From Hippophae tibetana (Eukaryota; Streptophyta; Magnoliopsida; Rosales; Elaeagnaceae): a stretch of DNA of 64,000 bases. Where the stretch lies: positions 38,738,001-38,802,000 of the forward strand of contig CM072801.1 in the NCBI GenBank assembly GCA_037013495.1, in the 5' to 3' direction. The notes under the pieces are model-generated. The model was not told the DNA's origin. It saw only the letters and a program-made list of their open reading frames with translations, and searched no databases. Positions 38,541 through 50,740 of the stretch are shown in pieces; the first letter of the stretch is position 1; each line of letters starts with the position of its first letter. The translations under genes were made by a program, and so were the position numbers.

Positions 38541-40467
38541 CCCAAAAGAACAAGAACAGAAAACAACGCAATGAGATGCCACCTAACTATTAGAGGTTGG
38601 AAGTAGTGTCAACAAAGCAATTTTGATTAAACAAATTCTGATAAGTAAACTATTCTTCCAGTTTGTTTTTAGGATTCGAAGTAGCTACGATTTGATACAT
38701 TATAATTGTCATTTCGATGCACGAATTAAAATTTCAACAGTTTAAGGTTGCAACCAATATTAATAACCTACTTTTCTTGAAACTGCGAACTGGAGTAGCT
38801 CTATTGTTTCTATCAAGAAAAAGATAGGTTGAGCACAGAAAACATAAAACAAGACAAAGGTACAAAGAATTTAAAGAAAGAAAGGATATGAAATCGAAAG
38901 ACAAAATAGTGAAAACAAAATTGAAATAAAAAATAAGAGTTCGTACACATATATCTATCTTTCTATGTAATTTGCGGCTTATGAAAGCACAAAACAAATT
39001 GACAAATTTGTTTTAAATGTAAAACTCAAAAGATAAATATATGAAGATAGATAGCATATTTTCAGCAACCATGGCTTTGATACCAAATGATGCGGAAGTT
39101 TTAGGCATACAACCTAGCAAATCAAAGGATTAAGAATGATTAAATTGCTTAGAACATGGTTAAGATGATGAAATTGGAACAAAAAAGAAGAAGAACCAAA
39201 AACAACGCATTGAGATGCCACCTAACTATTAGAGGTTGGAAAATAGTGTAAACAAAGTAATTTTGGTTGTAAAAATGCCGATAACTAAAGTATTCTTTGA
39301 GTGTGTTTTTAGAATTCGATATAGCTACGATTTCATACATTATAATAGTCATTTCGATGCACGAATTAAAATTTCCAATAGTTTAAGGTTGCAACCAATA
39401 TTAATAACCTAGTTTGCTTCAAACTACGAACTAGTGTAGCTCTATTGTTTCCTTCAAGAAAAAAGAAAGGTTGAACACAGAAAACATAAAACAAGAAAAA
39501 TGTTCAAAGAATTTAAAGAAAGAAAGGAAATGAAATAGAGAGACAAAAATAATGACAACAAATTTGAACGAAAACACAAGAGTTGGTACACAAATATCTA
39601 TCTTTCTATGTAATTTGTGACTTATGAAGGCACAAAACTTCAATGGACAAAGTTGTTTTCAATGTAAAAATCAAAAGATAAATATATGAAGATAGATAGC
39701 ATATTTTTAGCAAGAAAGGCTTTGATACAAAATGATGCGGAATTTTTAGGCGGACAACCTTGGAACTCAAAGGATTAAGAATGATTAAATTGCTTAGAAA
39801 AGGGTTAAGATGATTAAATTGGAAACCAAAAGAAAATGAACCAAAAACAACGCATTGAGATGCCACCTAACTATTAGAGGTTGGAAAATAGTGTAAACAA
39901 AGTAATTTTGGTTATAAAAATGCCGATAACTAAAGTATTCTTTCAGTGTGTTTTTAGAATTCGATATAGCTACGATTTGATACATTATAATAGTCATTTC
40001 GATGCACGAATTAAAATTTCCAATAGTTTAAGGTTGCAACCAATATTAATAACCTAGTTTGCTTGAAACTGCGAACTGGAGTTGCTCTATTGTTTCCTTC
40101 AAGAAAAAAGATAGGTTGAACACAGAAAACATAAAACAAGAAAAAGGTACAAAGAATTTAAAGAAAGAAAGGAAATGAAATCTAAAGAAAAAATAATGAC
40201 AACAAATTAGGAAGTAAACACAAGAGTTGGTACACAAATATCTATCTTTCTATGTAATTTGTGACTTATGAATGCACAAAAATTCAATGGAGAAAGTTGT
40301 TTTAAATGTAAAAATCAAAAGATAAATATATGAAGATAGATAGCATATTTTCAGCAACCAAGGCTTTCATACCAAATGATGTGGAACCTTTAAGGGAAAT
40401 AATAGGAACTCAATGGATTAAGAATGCTTTAATTTTTTAGAACAGGGTTAAGATGATCAAATTGGAA
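38541..40467 (+). repeat. Block G: pentamer copy 3, cut to three monomers
   Basis: The anchors are 38760, 39401 and 40046 (p2, p3, p5 types); p1 and p4 are missing as units. The first 130 bp still read as p1, then switch by 38671 to p2. The p2/p3 part follows copy 1, not copy 2, at +5775: it shares AATTGAAATAAAAAAT, AGCAAATCAAAGG, TTTGAGTGTG and GAACGAAAACAC with 33140-33800. Within p2 the TTTCTATCAAG stretch near 38808 is p4-type. From 39629 the sequence takes the ATGAAGGCACAAAACTTC variant. Confidence 0.88.
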
Positions 40468-43400
40468 CCCAAAAGAACAAGAACAGAAAACAACGCAATG
40501 AGATGCCACCTAACTATTAGAGGTTGGAAGTAGTGTCAACAAAGCAATTTTGATTAAACAAATTCTGATAAGTAAACTATTCTTCCAGTTTGTTTTTTGG
40601 ATTCGAAATAGCTACCATTTGATACATTATAATAGTCATTTCGATGCATGAATTAAAATTTTCAACAGTTTAAGGTTGCAACCAATATTAATAACCTAGT
40701 TTTCTTGAAACTGCGAACTAGAGTAGCTCTATTGTTTCTTTCAAGAAAAAAGATAGGTTGAACACAGAAAACAAAAAACAAGAAAATGGTACCAAGAATT
40801 TAAAGAAAGAAAGGAAATGAAATTGAAAGAAATAATAATGACACAAAATTGAAAGCAAACACAAGAGTTGGTACACAAATATCTATCTTTCTATGTAATT
40901 TGTGACTTATGAAGGCACAAAAAATCAATGGACAAAGTTGTTTTAAATGTAAAAATCAAAAGATAAATATATGAAGATAGATAACATATTTTCAGCAACC
41001 ATGGCTTTGATACCAAATGATGCGGAAGTTTTAGGTGGACAACCTAGGAACTCAAAGGATAAAGAATGATTAAATTGCTTATAAAATGGTTAAGATGATG
41101 AAATTGGAACAAAAAAGAACAAGAACCAAAAACAACGCATTCAGATGCCACCTAACTATTAGATGTTGGGAAGTATTGTAAACAAAGCAATTTTGATTAA
41201 ACAAATTCTGATAAGTAAACTATTCTTCCAGTTTGTTTTTAGGATTCGAAGTAGCTACGATTTGATACATTATAATTGTCATTTCGATGCACGAATTAAA
41301 ATTTCAACAGTTTAAGGTTGCAACCAATATTAATAACCTACTCTTCTTGAAACTGCGAACTGGAGTAGCTCTATTGTTTCCTTCAAGAAAAAGATAGGTT
41401 TAGCACAGAAAACATAAAACAACACAAAGGTACAAAGAATTTAAAGAAAGAAAAGATATGAAATCGAAAGACAAAATAGTGAAAACAAAATTGAAAGAAA
41501 AAATAAGAGTTCGTACACATATATCTATCTTTCTATGTAATTTACGGCTTATGAAAGCACAAAACAAATTGACAAATTTGTTTTAAATGTAAAACTCAAA
41601 AGATAAATATATGAAGATAGATAGCATATTTTCAGCAACCATGGCTTTGATACCAAATGATGCGGAAGTTTTAGGCATACAACCTAGCAACTCAAAGGAT
41701 TAAGAATGATTAAATTGCTTAGAACATGGTTAAGATGATGAAATTGGAACAAAAAAGAAGAAGAACCAAAAACAACGCATTGAGATGCCACCTAACTATT
41801 AGAGGTTGGAAAATAGTGTAAACAAAGTAATTTTGGTTGTAAAAATTCCGATAACTAAAGTATTCTTTCAGTGTGTTTTTAGAATTCGATATAGCTACGA
41901 TTTCATACATTATAATAGTCATTTCGATGCACGAATTAAAATTTCCAATAGTTTAAGGTTGCAACCAATATTAATAACCTAGTTTGCTTCAAACTACGAA
42001 CTAGTGTAGCTCTATTGTTTCCTTCAAGAAAAAAGAAAGGTTGAACACAGAAAACATAAAACAAGAAAAATGTTCAAAGAATTTAAAGAAAGAAAGGAAA
42101 TGAAATAGAGAGACAAAAATAATGACAACAAATTTGAAAGAAAACACAAGAGTTGGTACACAAATATTTATCTTTCTATGTAATTTGTGACTTATGAAAG
42201 CACAAAAAATCAATGGAAAAAGTTGTTTTAAATGTAAAAATCAAAAGATAAATATATGAAGATAGATAGCATATTTTCAGCAACCAAGGCTTTGATACCT
42301 AATGATGCGGAACTTTTAGACGGACAACCTAGGAACTCCAAGGATTAAGAATGATTAAATTGCTTAGAACAAGGTTAAGATGATCAAATTGGAACCCAAA
42401 AGAACAAGAACAGAAAACAACGCAATGAGATGCCACCTAACCATTAGAGGTTGAGAAGTAGTGTAAATAAAGCAATTTTGATTAAACAAATTCTGATAAG
42501 TAAACTATTCTTCCAGTTTGTTTTTAGGATTTGAAATATCTACGATTTGATACATTATAATTGTCATTTCGATGCACGAATTAAAATTTCAACAGTTTAA
42601 GGTTGCAACCAATATTAATAACCTACTTTTCTTGAAACTGCGAACTGGAGTAGCTCTATTGTTTCTATCAAGAAAAAGATAGGTTGAGCACAGAAAACAT
42701 AAAACAAGACAAAGGTACAAAGAATTTAAAGAAAGAAAGGATATGAAATCGAAAGACAAAATAGTGAAAACAAAATTGAAAGAAAAAATAAGAGTTCCTA
42801 CACAAATATCTATCTTTCTATGTAATTTGTGGCTTATGAAAGCACAAAACAAATTGACAAATTTGTTTTAAATGTAAAAATCAAAAGATAAATATATGAA
42901 GATAGATAGCATATTTTCAGCAACCCAGGTTTTGATAACAAATGATGTGGAACATTTAGGCGGACAACCTAGGAACTCAAAGGTTTAAGAATGATTAAAT
43001 ATCTTAGAACATGGTTAAGATGATGAAATTGGAACAAAAAAAACAAGAACCAAAAACAACGCTTTCAGATGCCACCTAACTATTAGAGGTTGGGAAGTAA
43101 TGTAAACAAAGTAATTTTGATTGTAAAAATGCCGATAACTAAAGTATTCTTTCAGTGTGTTTTTAGAATTCGATATAGCTACGATTTGATACATTATAAT
43201 AGTCATTTCCATGCACGAATTAAAATTTCCAATAGTTTAAGTTTGCAACCAATATTAATAACCTAGTTTGCTTGAAACTGCGAACTGGAGTTGCTCTATT
43301 GTTTCCTTCAAGAAAAAAGATAGGTTGAACACAGAAAACATAAAACAAGAAAAAGGTACAAAGAATTTAAAGAAAGAAAGGAAATGAAATCTAAAGACAA

Positions 43401-43676
43401 AATAATGACAACAAATTTGGAAGTAAACACAAGAGTTGGTACAAAAATATCTATCTTTCTATGTAATTTGTGACTTATGAATGCACAAAAATTCAATGGA
43501 CAAAGTTGTTTTAAATGTAAAAATCAAAAGATAAATATGTGAAGATAGATAGCATATTTTCAGCAACCAAGGTTTTCATACCAAATGATGTGGAACCTTT
43601 AGGGGAAATAATAGGAACTCAATGGATTAAGAATGCTTTAATTTTTTAGAACAGGGTTAAGATGATCAAATTGGAA
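40468..43676 (+). repeat. Block G: 5-monomer HOR, copy 4
   Basis: The anchors are 40688, 41330, 41971, 42615 and 43255, all at +5136 from copy 2. It has the full p1-p5 order and a length of 3209 bp, the same as copies 1 and 2. The 5136 offset equals eight monomers: one complete unit plus the three-monomer copy 3. Confidence 0.93.
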
Positions 43677-44317
43677 CCCAAAAGAACAAGAACAGAAACA
43701 ACGCAATGAGATGCCACCTAACTATTAGAGGTTGGAAGTAGTGTCAAAAGAGCAATTTTGATTAAACAAATTCTGATAAGTAAACTATTCTTCCAGTTTG
43801 TTTTTTGGATTCGAAATAGCTACCATTTGATACATTATAATAGTCATTTCGATGCATGAATTAAAATTTTCAACAGTTTAAGGTTGCAACCAATATTAAT
43901 AACCTAGTTTTCTTGAAACTGCGAACTAGAGTAGCTCTATTGTTTCTTTCAAGAAAAAAGATAGGTTGAACACAGAAAACAAAAAACAAGAAAATGGTAC
44001 CAAGAATTTAAAGAAAGAAAGGAAATGAAATTGAAAGAAAAAATAATGACAAAAAATTGAAAGCAAACACAAGAGTTGGTACACAAATATCTATCTTTCT
44101 ATGTAATTTGTGACTTATGAAAGCACAAAAATTCAATGGACAAAGTTGTTTTAAATGTAAAAATCAAAAGATAAATATATGAAGATAGATAGCATATTTT
44201 CAGCAACCAAGGCTTTGATACCTAATGATGCGGAACTTTTAGACGGACAACCTAGGAACTCAAAGGATTAAGAATGATTAAATTGCTTAGAACAAGGTTA
44301 AGATGATCAAATTGGAA
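43677..44317 (+). repeat. Block G: pentamer copy 5, first monomer only
   Basis: The anchor at 43896 is p1-type up to TTATGAA at 44115-44121. From there the ATGAAAGCAC version and a p3-like right end (GGAACTTTTAGACGG near 44230) follow, so p2 and most of p3 are skipped. The next monomer is a-type and starts block H. Confidence 0.82.
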
Positions 44318-45602
44318 CCCAAAAGAACAAGAACAGAAAACAACGCAATGAGATGCCACCTAACTATTAGAGGTTGAGAAGTAGTGTAAATAAAGCAATT
44401 TTGATTAAACAAATTCTGATAAGTAAACTATTCTTCCAGTTTGTTTTTAGGATTCGAAATAACTACGATTTGATTCATTATAATTGTCATTTCGATGCAC
44501 GAATTAAAATTTCAAGAGTTTAAGGTTGCAACCAATATTAATAACCTACTTTTCTTGAAACTGCGAACTGGAGTAGCTCTATTGTTTCCTTCATGAAAAA
44601 GATAGGTTGAACATAGAAAACATAAAACAAGACAATGGTACAAAGAATTTAAAGAAAGAAAGGATATGAAATGGAAAGACAAAATAGTGAAAACAAAATT
44701 GAAAGAAAAAATAAGAGTTCGTACACAAATATCTATCTTTCTATGTAATTTGCACATTATGAAAGCACAAAACAAATTGACAAATTTGTTTTAAATTTAA
44801 AAATCAAAAGATAAATATATGAAGATAGATAGCATATTTTCAACAACCAAGGCTTTGATAACAAATGATGTGGAACTTTTAGGCGGACAACCTAGGAACT
44901 CAAAGGATAAAGAATGATTAAATTGCTTAGAACATGGTTAAGATGATGAAATTGGAACAAAAAAGAAGAAGAACCAAAAACAACGCATTGAGATGCCACC
45001 TAACTATTAGAGGTTGGAAAATAGTGTAAACAAATTAATTTTGGTTGTAAAAATGTGGATAACTAAAGTATTCTTTCAGTGTGTTTTTAGAATTCGATAT
45101 AGCTACGATTTGATACATTATAATTGTCATTTCGATGCACGAATTAAAATTTCCAATAGTTTAAGGTTGCAACCAATATTAATAACCTAGTTTGCTTGAA
45201 ACTACGAACTGGTGTAGCTCTATTGTTTCCTTCAAGAAAAAAGATAGGTTGAACATAGAAAACATAAAACAAGAAAAATGTTCAAAAAAATTTAAAGAAA
45301 GAAAGGAAATGAAATCGAAAGAAAAAATAATGACAACAAATTTGAAAGAAAACACAAGAGTTGGTACACAAATATCTATCTTTCTATGTAATTTGTGACT
45401 TATGAAAGCACACAAAATCAATAGACAAAGTTGTTTTAAATGTAAAAATCAAAAGATAAATATATGAAGATAGATAGCATATTTTCAGCAACCAAGGCTT
45501 TGATACCTAATGATGCGGAACTTTTAGACGGATAACCTAGGAACTCAAAGGATTAAGAATGATTAAATTTCTTAGAACAAGGTTAAGATGATCAAATTGG
45601 AA
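44318..45602 (+). repeat. Block H: leading a-e monomer pair
   Basis: The anchors are 44538 (a-type) and 45179 (e-type, with AATGTTCAAAAAAATTTAAAG after it). The pair recurs at 59094-60379 (anchors 59314, 59956) at +14776 and +14777, again directly before a tetramer. The e-type monomer is close to p3 of block G, and the a-type to p4. Confidence 0.82.
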
Positions 45603-48171
45603 CCCAAAAGAACAATAACAGAAAACAACGTAATGAGATGCCACCTAACTATTAGAGGTTGGGAAGTAGTGTAAACAAAGCAATTTTTATTATACAAATT
45701 CTGATAAGTAAACTATTCTTCCAGTTTGTTTTTAGGATTCGAAATAGCTACGAGTTGATACATTATAATTGTCATTTCGATGCACGAATTAAAATTTCAA
45801 CAGTTTAAGGTTGCAACCAATATTAATAACCTACTTTTCTTGAAACTGCGAACTGGAGTAGCTCTATTGTTTCCTTAAAGAAAAAGATAGGTTGAGCACA
45901 GAAAACATAAAACAAGACAAAGGTACAAAGAATTTAAAGAAAGAAAGGATATGAAATCGAAAGACAAAATAGTGAAAAAGAAATTGAAAGAAAAATAAGA
46001 GTTCCTACAAAAATATCTATCTTTCTATGTAATTTGCGGCTTATGAAAGCACAAAAAAAATTGACAAATTTGTTTTAAATGTAAAAATCAAAAGATAAAT
46101 ATACGAAGATAGATAGCATATTTTCAGCAACCAAGGCTTTGATAACAAATGATGTGGAACTTTTAGGCGGACAACTTAGGAACTCAAAGGATTAAGAATG
46201 ATTAAATTGCTTAGAACAGGGTTAAGATGATCAAATTGGAACCCATAAGAAGAAGAACCAAAAACAACGCAATGAGATGCCACCTAACTATTACAGGTTG
46301 GAAAATAGTGTAAACAAAGTAATTTTGATTAAACAAATTCTGATAACTAAACTATTCTTTCAGTGTCTTTTTAGGATTTAAAATAGTTACGATTTGATAA
46401 ATTATAACTGTAATTTCGATGCATGAATTAAAATTTTGAACAGTTTAAGGTTGGAACCAATATTAATAACCTAGTTTGCTTGAAACTGCGAACTGGTGTA
46501 GCTCTATTGTTTCCTTCAAGAAAAAAGATAGGTTGAACATAGAAAACATAAAACAAGTAAAATGTTCAAAGAATTTATACAAAGAAAGGAAATGAAATAG
46601 AAAGACAAAATAATGACAACAAATTTGAAAGAAAACACAAGAGTTGGTAAACAAATATCTATCTTTCTATGTAATTTGTGACTTATGAAACCACAAAAAA
46701 TCAATGGACAAAGTTGTTTTAAATGTAAAACTCGAAAGATAAATATATGAAGATAGATAGCATACTTCAGCAACCAAGGCTTTGATACCAAATGATGTGG
46801 AACTTTTAGGCGGACAACCTAGGAACTCAAAGGATTAAGAATGATTGAATTGCTTAGAACAGGGTTATGATGATGAAATTTGAACCCAAAAGAACAAGAA
46901 CAAAAAACAATGCAATGAGATGCTACCTAACTATTAGAGGTTGGCAAATAGTGTAAACAAAGTAATTTTGGTCGTATAAATGCCGATAACTAAACTATTC
47001 TTCCAGTGTGTTTTTAGTTTTCGAAATAGCTACGATTTGACATATTATAATAGTCATTTCGATACACGAATTAAAATTTTCAATAGTTTAAGGTTGCAAC
47101 CAATATTAATAACCTAGTTTGCTTGAAACTGCGAACTGGAGTAGCTCTATTGTTTCCTTCAAGAAAAAAGATAGGTTGAACACAGAAAACATAAAACAAA
47201 AAAAAGGTTCGAAGAATTTAAAGAAAGAAAGGAAATGAAATCAAAAGACAAAATAATGACAACAAATTTTGAAGAAAACAAAAGAGTTGGTACACATATA
47301 TCTATATTTCTATGTAATTTGTGACTTATGAAAGCACAAAAAATCAATGGACAAAGTTGTTTTAAATGTAAAACTTGAAAGATAAATATATGAAGATAGA
47401 TAGCATACTTCAGCAACCAAGGCTTTGATACCAAATGATGCGGAACTTTTAGGCGGACAACCTAGGAACTCAAAAGATTAAGAATGATTAAATTGCTTAG
47501 AACAGGGTTAAGATGATGAAATTGGAACAAAAAATAACAAGAATCAAAAACAATGCAATGAGATGCCACCTGACTATTAGAGGTTGCAAAATAGTGTAAA
47601 CAAAGTAATTTTAGTTGAAAAAAAGCCGATAACTAAATTATTCTTTCAGTGTGTTTTTAGGATTCAAAATAGCTACGATTTGATACATTATAATAGTCAT
47701 TTCGATGCAAAAATTAAAATTTTCAACAGTTGAAGGTTGCATCCAATATTAATAACCTAGTTTGCTTGAAACTGCGAACTGGAGTAGCTCTATGGTTTCC
47801 TTCAAGAAAAAAGATAGGTTGAACACAGAAAACATAAATCAAGAAAAAGGTACCAAGAATTTAAAGAAAGAAAGGAAATGAAATCGAAAGACAAAATAAT
47901 GACAACAAATTTGAAAGAAAACACAAGACTTGGTACACAAATATCTATCTTTCTATGTAATTTTTGACATATGAAAGCACAAAAAATCAATGGACAAAGT
48001 TGGTTTAAATGTAAAAATCAAAAGATAAATATATGAAGATAGATAGCATATTTTCAGCAACCAAGGCTTTGATACCTAATGAAGCGGAACTTTTAGACGG
48101 ACAACCTAGGAACTCAAAGGATTAAGAATGATTAAATTGCTTAGAACAAGGTTAACATGATCAAATTGGAA
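45603..48171 (+). repeat. Block H: 4-monomer HOR copy 1 (a-b-c-d, period 2569)
   Basis: The anchors are 45823 (a), 46463 (b), 47106 (c) and 47749 (d). Diagnostics are: a, AAAAAGAAATTGAAAG and a one-mismatch inverted repeat; b, TTTGATAAATTATAACTG and GGTTGGAACC; c, GGTCGTATAAATG and TAGTTTTCG; d, GGTTGCATCC and AAATCAAGAAAAAGG. The CAATTTTTATTATAC variant at 45681 is shared with copy 3 (50819) but not with copy 2. Confidence 0.92.
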
Positions 48172-50740
48172 CCCAAAAGAACAAGAACAGAAAACAACGT
48201 AATGAGATGCCACCTAACTATTAGAGGTTGGGAAGTAGTGTAAAGAAAGCAATTTTGATTAAACAAATTCTGATAAGTAAACTATTCTTCCAGTTTGTTT
48301 TTAGGATTCGAAATAGCTACGATTTGATACATTATAATTGTCATTTCGATGCACGAATTAAAATTTCAACAGTTTAAGGTTGCAACCAATATTAATAACC
48401 TACTTTTCTTGAAACTGCGAACTGGAGTAGCTCTATTGTTTCCTTAAAGAAAAAGATAGGTTAAGCACAGAAAACATAAAACAAGACAAAGGTACAAAGA
48501 ATTTAAAGAAAGAAAGGATATGAAATCGAAACACAAAATAGTGAAAAAGAAATTGAAAGAAAAATAAGAGTTCGTACAAAAATATCTATCTTTCTATGTA
48601 ATTTACGGCTTATGAAAGCACAAAAAAAATTGACAAATTTGTTTTAAATGTAAAAATCAAAAGATAAATATACGAAGATAGATAGCATATTTTCAGCAAC
48701 CAAGGCTTTGATAACAAATGATGTGTAACTTTTAGGCGGACAACTTAGGAACTCAAAGGATTCAGAATGATTAAATTGCTTAGAACAGGGTTAAGATGAT
48801 CAAATTGGAACCCAAAAGAAGAAGAACCAAAAACAACGCAATGAGATGCCACCTAACTATTACAGGTTGGAAAATAGTGTAAACAAAGTAATTTTGATTA
48901 AACAAATTCTGATAACTAAACTATTCTTTCAGTGCCTTTTTAGGATTCAAAATAGTTACGATTTGATAAATTATAACTGTAATTTCGATGCATGAATTAA
49001 AATTTTGAACAGTTTAAGGTTGGAACCAATATTAATAACCTAGTTTGCTTGAAACTGCGAACTGGTGTAGCTCTATTGTTTCCTTCAAGAAAAAAGATAG
49101 GTTGAACATAGAAAACATAAAACAAGAAAAATGTTCAAAGAATTTAAACAAAGAAAGGAAATGAAATAGAAAGACAAAATAATGACAACAAATTTGAAAG
49201 AAAACACAAGAGTTGGTAAACAAATATCTATCTTTCTATGTAATTTGTGACTTATGAAACCACAAAAAATCAATGGACAAAGTTGTTTTAAATGTAAAAC
49301 TCGAAAGATAAATATATGAAGATAGATAGCATACTTCAGCAACCAAGGCTTTGATACCAAATGATGTGGAACTTTTAGGCGGACAACCTAGGAACTCAAA
49401 GGATTAAGAATGATTGAATTGCTTAGAATAGGGTTATGATGGTGAAATTTGAACCCAAAAGAAACAGAACAAAAAACAATGCAATGAGATGCTACCTAAC
49501 TATTAGTGGTTGGCAAATAGTGTAAACAAAGTAATTTTGGTCGTATAAATGCCGATAACTAAACTATTCTTCCAGTGTGGTTTTAGTTTTCGAAATAGCT
49601 ACTATTTGATACATTATAATAGTCATTTCGATACACGAATTAAAATTTTCAATAGTTTAAGGTTGCAACCAATATTAATAACCTAGTTTGCTTGAAACTG
49701 CGAACTGGAGTAGCTCTATTGTTTCCTTCAAGAAAAAAGATAGGTTGAACACAGAAAACATAAAACAAAAAAAAGGTTCGAAGAATTTAAAGAAAGAAAG
49801 GAAATGAAATCAAAAGACAAAATAATGACAACAAATTTTGAAGAAAACACAAGAGTTGGTACACATATATCTATATTTCTATGTAATTTGTGACTTATGA
49901 AAGCACAAAAAATCAATAGACAAAGTTGTTTTAAATGTAAAACTTGAAAGATAAATATATGAAGATAGATAGCATACTTCAGCAACCAAGGCTTTGATAC
50001 CAAATGATGCGGAACTTTTAGGCGGACAACCTAGGAACTCAAAGGATTAAGAATGATTAAATTGCTTAGAACAGGGTTAAGATGATGAAATTGGAACAAA
50101 AAAGAACAAGAACCAAAAACAATGCAATGAGATGCCACCTGACTATTAGAGGTTGGAAAATAGTGTAAACATAGTAATTTTAGTTGAAAAAATGCCGATA
50201 ACTAAATTATTCTTTCAGTGTGTTTTTAGGATTTAAAATAGCTACGATTTGATACATTATAATAGTCATTTCGATGCACGAATTAAAATTTTCAACAGTT
50301 GAAGGTTGCATCCAATATTAATAACCTAGTTTGCTTGAAACTGCGAACTGGTGTAGCTATATTGTTTCCTTCAAGAAAAAAGATAGGTTGAACACAGAAA
50401 ACATAAATCAAGAAAAAGGTACCAAGAATTTAAAGAAAGAAAGGAAATGAAATAGAAAGACAAAATAATGACAACAAATTTGAAAGAAAACACAAAACTT
50501 GGTACACAAATATCTATCTTTCTATGTAATTTTTGACTTATGAAAGCACAAAAAATCAATGGAAAAAGTTGTTTTAAATGTAAAAATCAAAAGATAAATA
50601 TATGAAGATAGATAGCATATTTTCAGCAACCAAGGCTTTGATACCTAATGATGCGGAACTTTTAGACGGACAACCTAGGAACTCAAAGGATTAAGAATGA
50701 TTAAATTTCTTAGAACAAGGTTAAGATGATCAAATTGGAA
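48172..50740 (+). repeat. Block H: 4-monomer HOR copy 2
   Basis: The anchors are 48392, 49032, 49675 and 50318, exactly +2569 from copy 1 and complete. It lacks the TTTTTATTATAC variant that copies 1 and 3 share, which suggests either an eight-monomer ancestry or local conversion. Confidence 0.93.
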
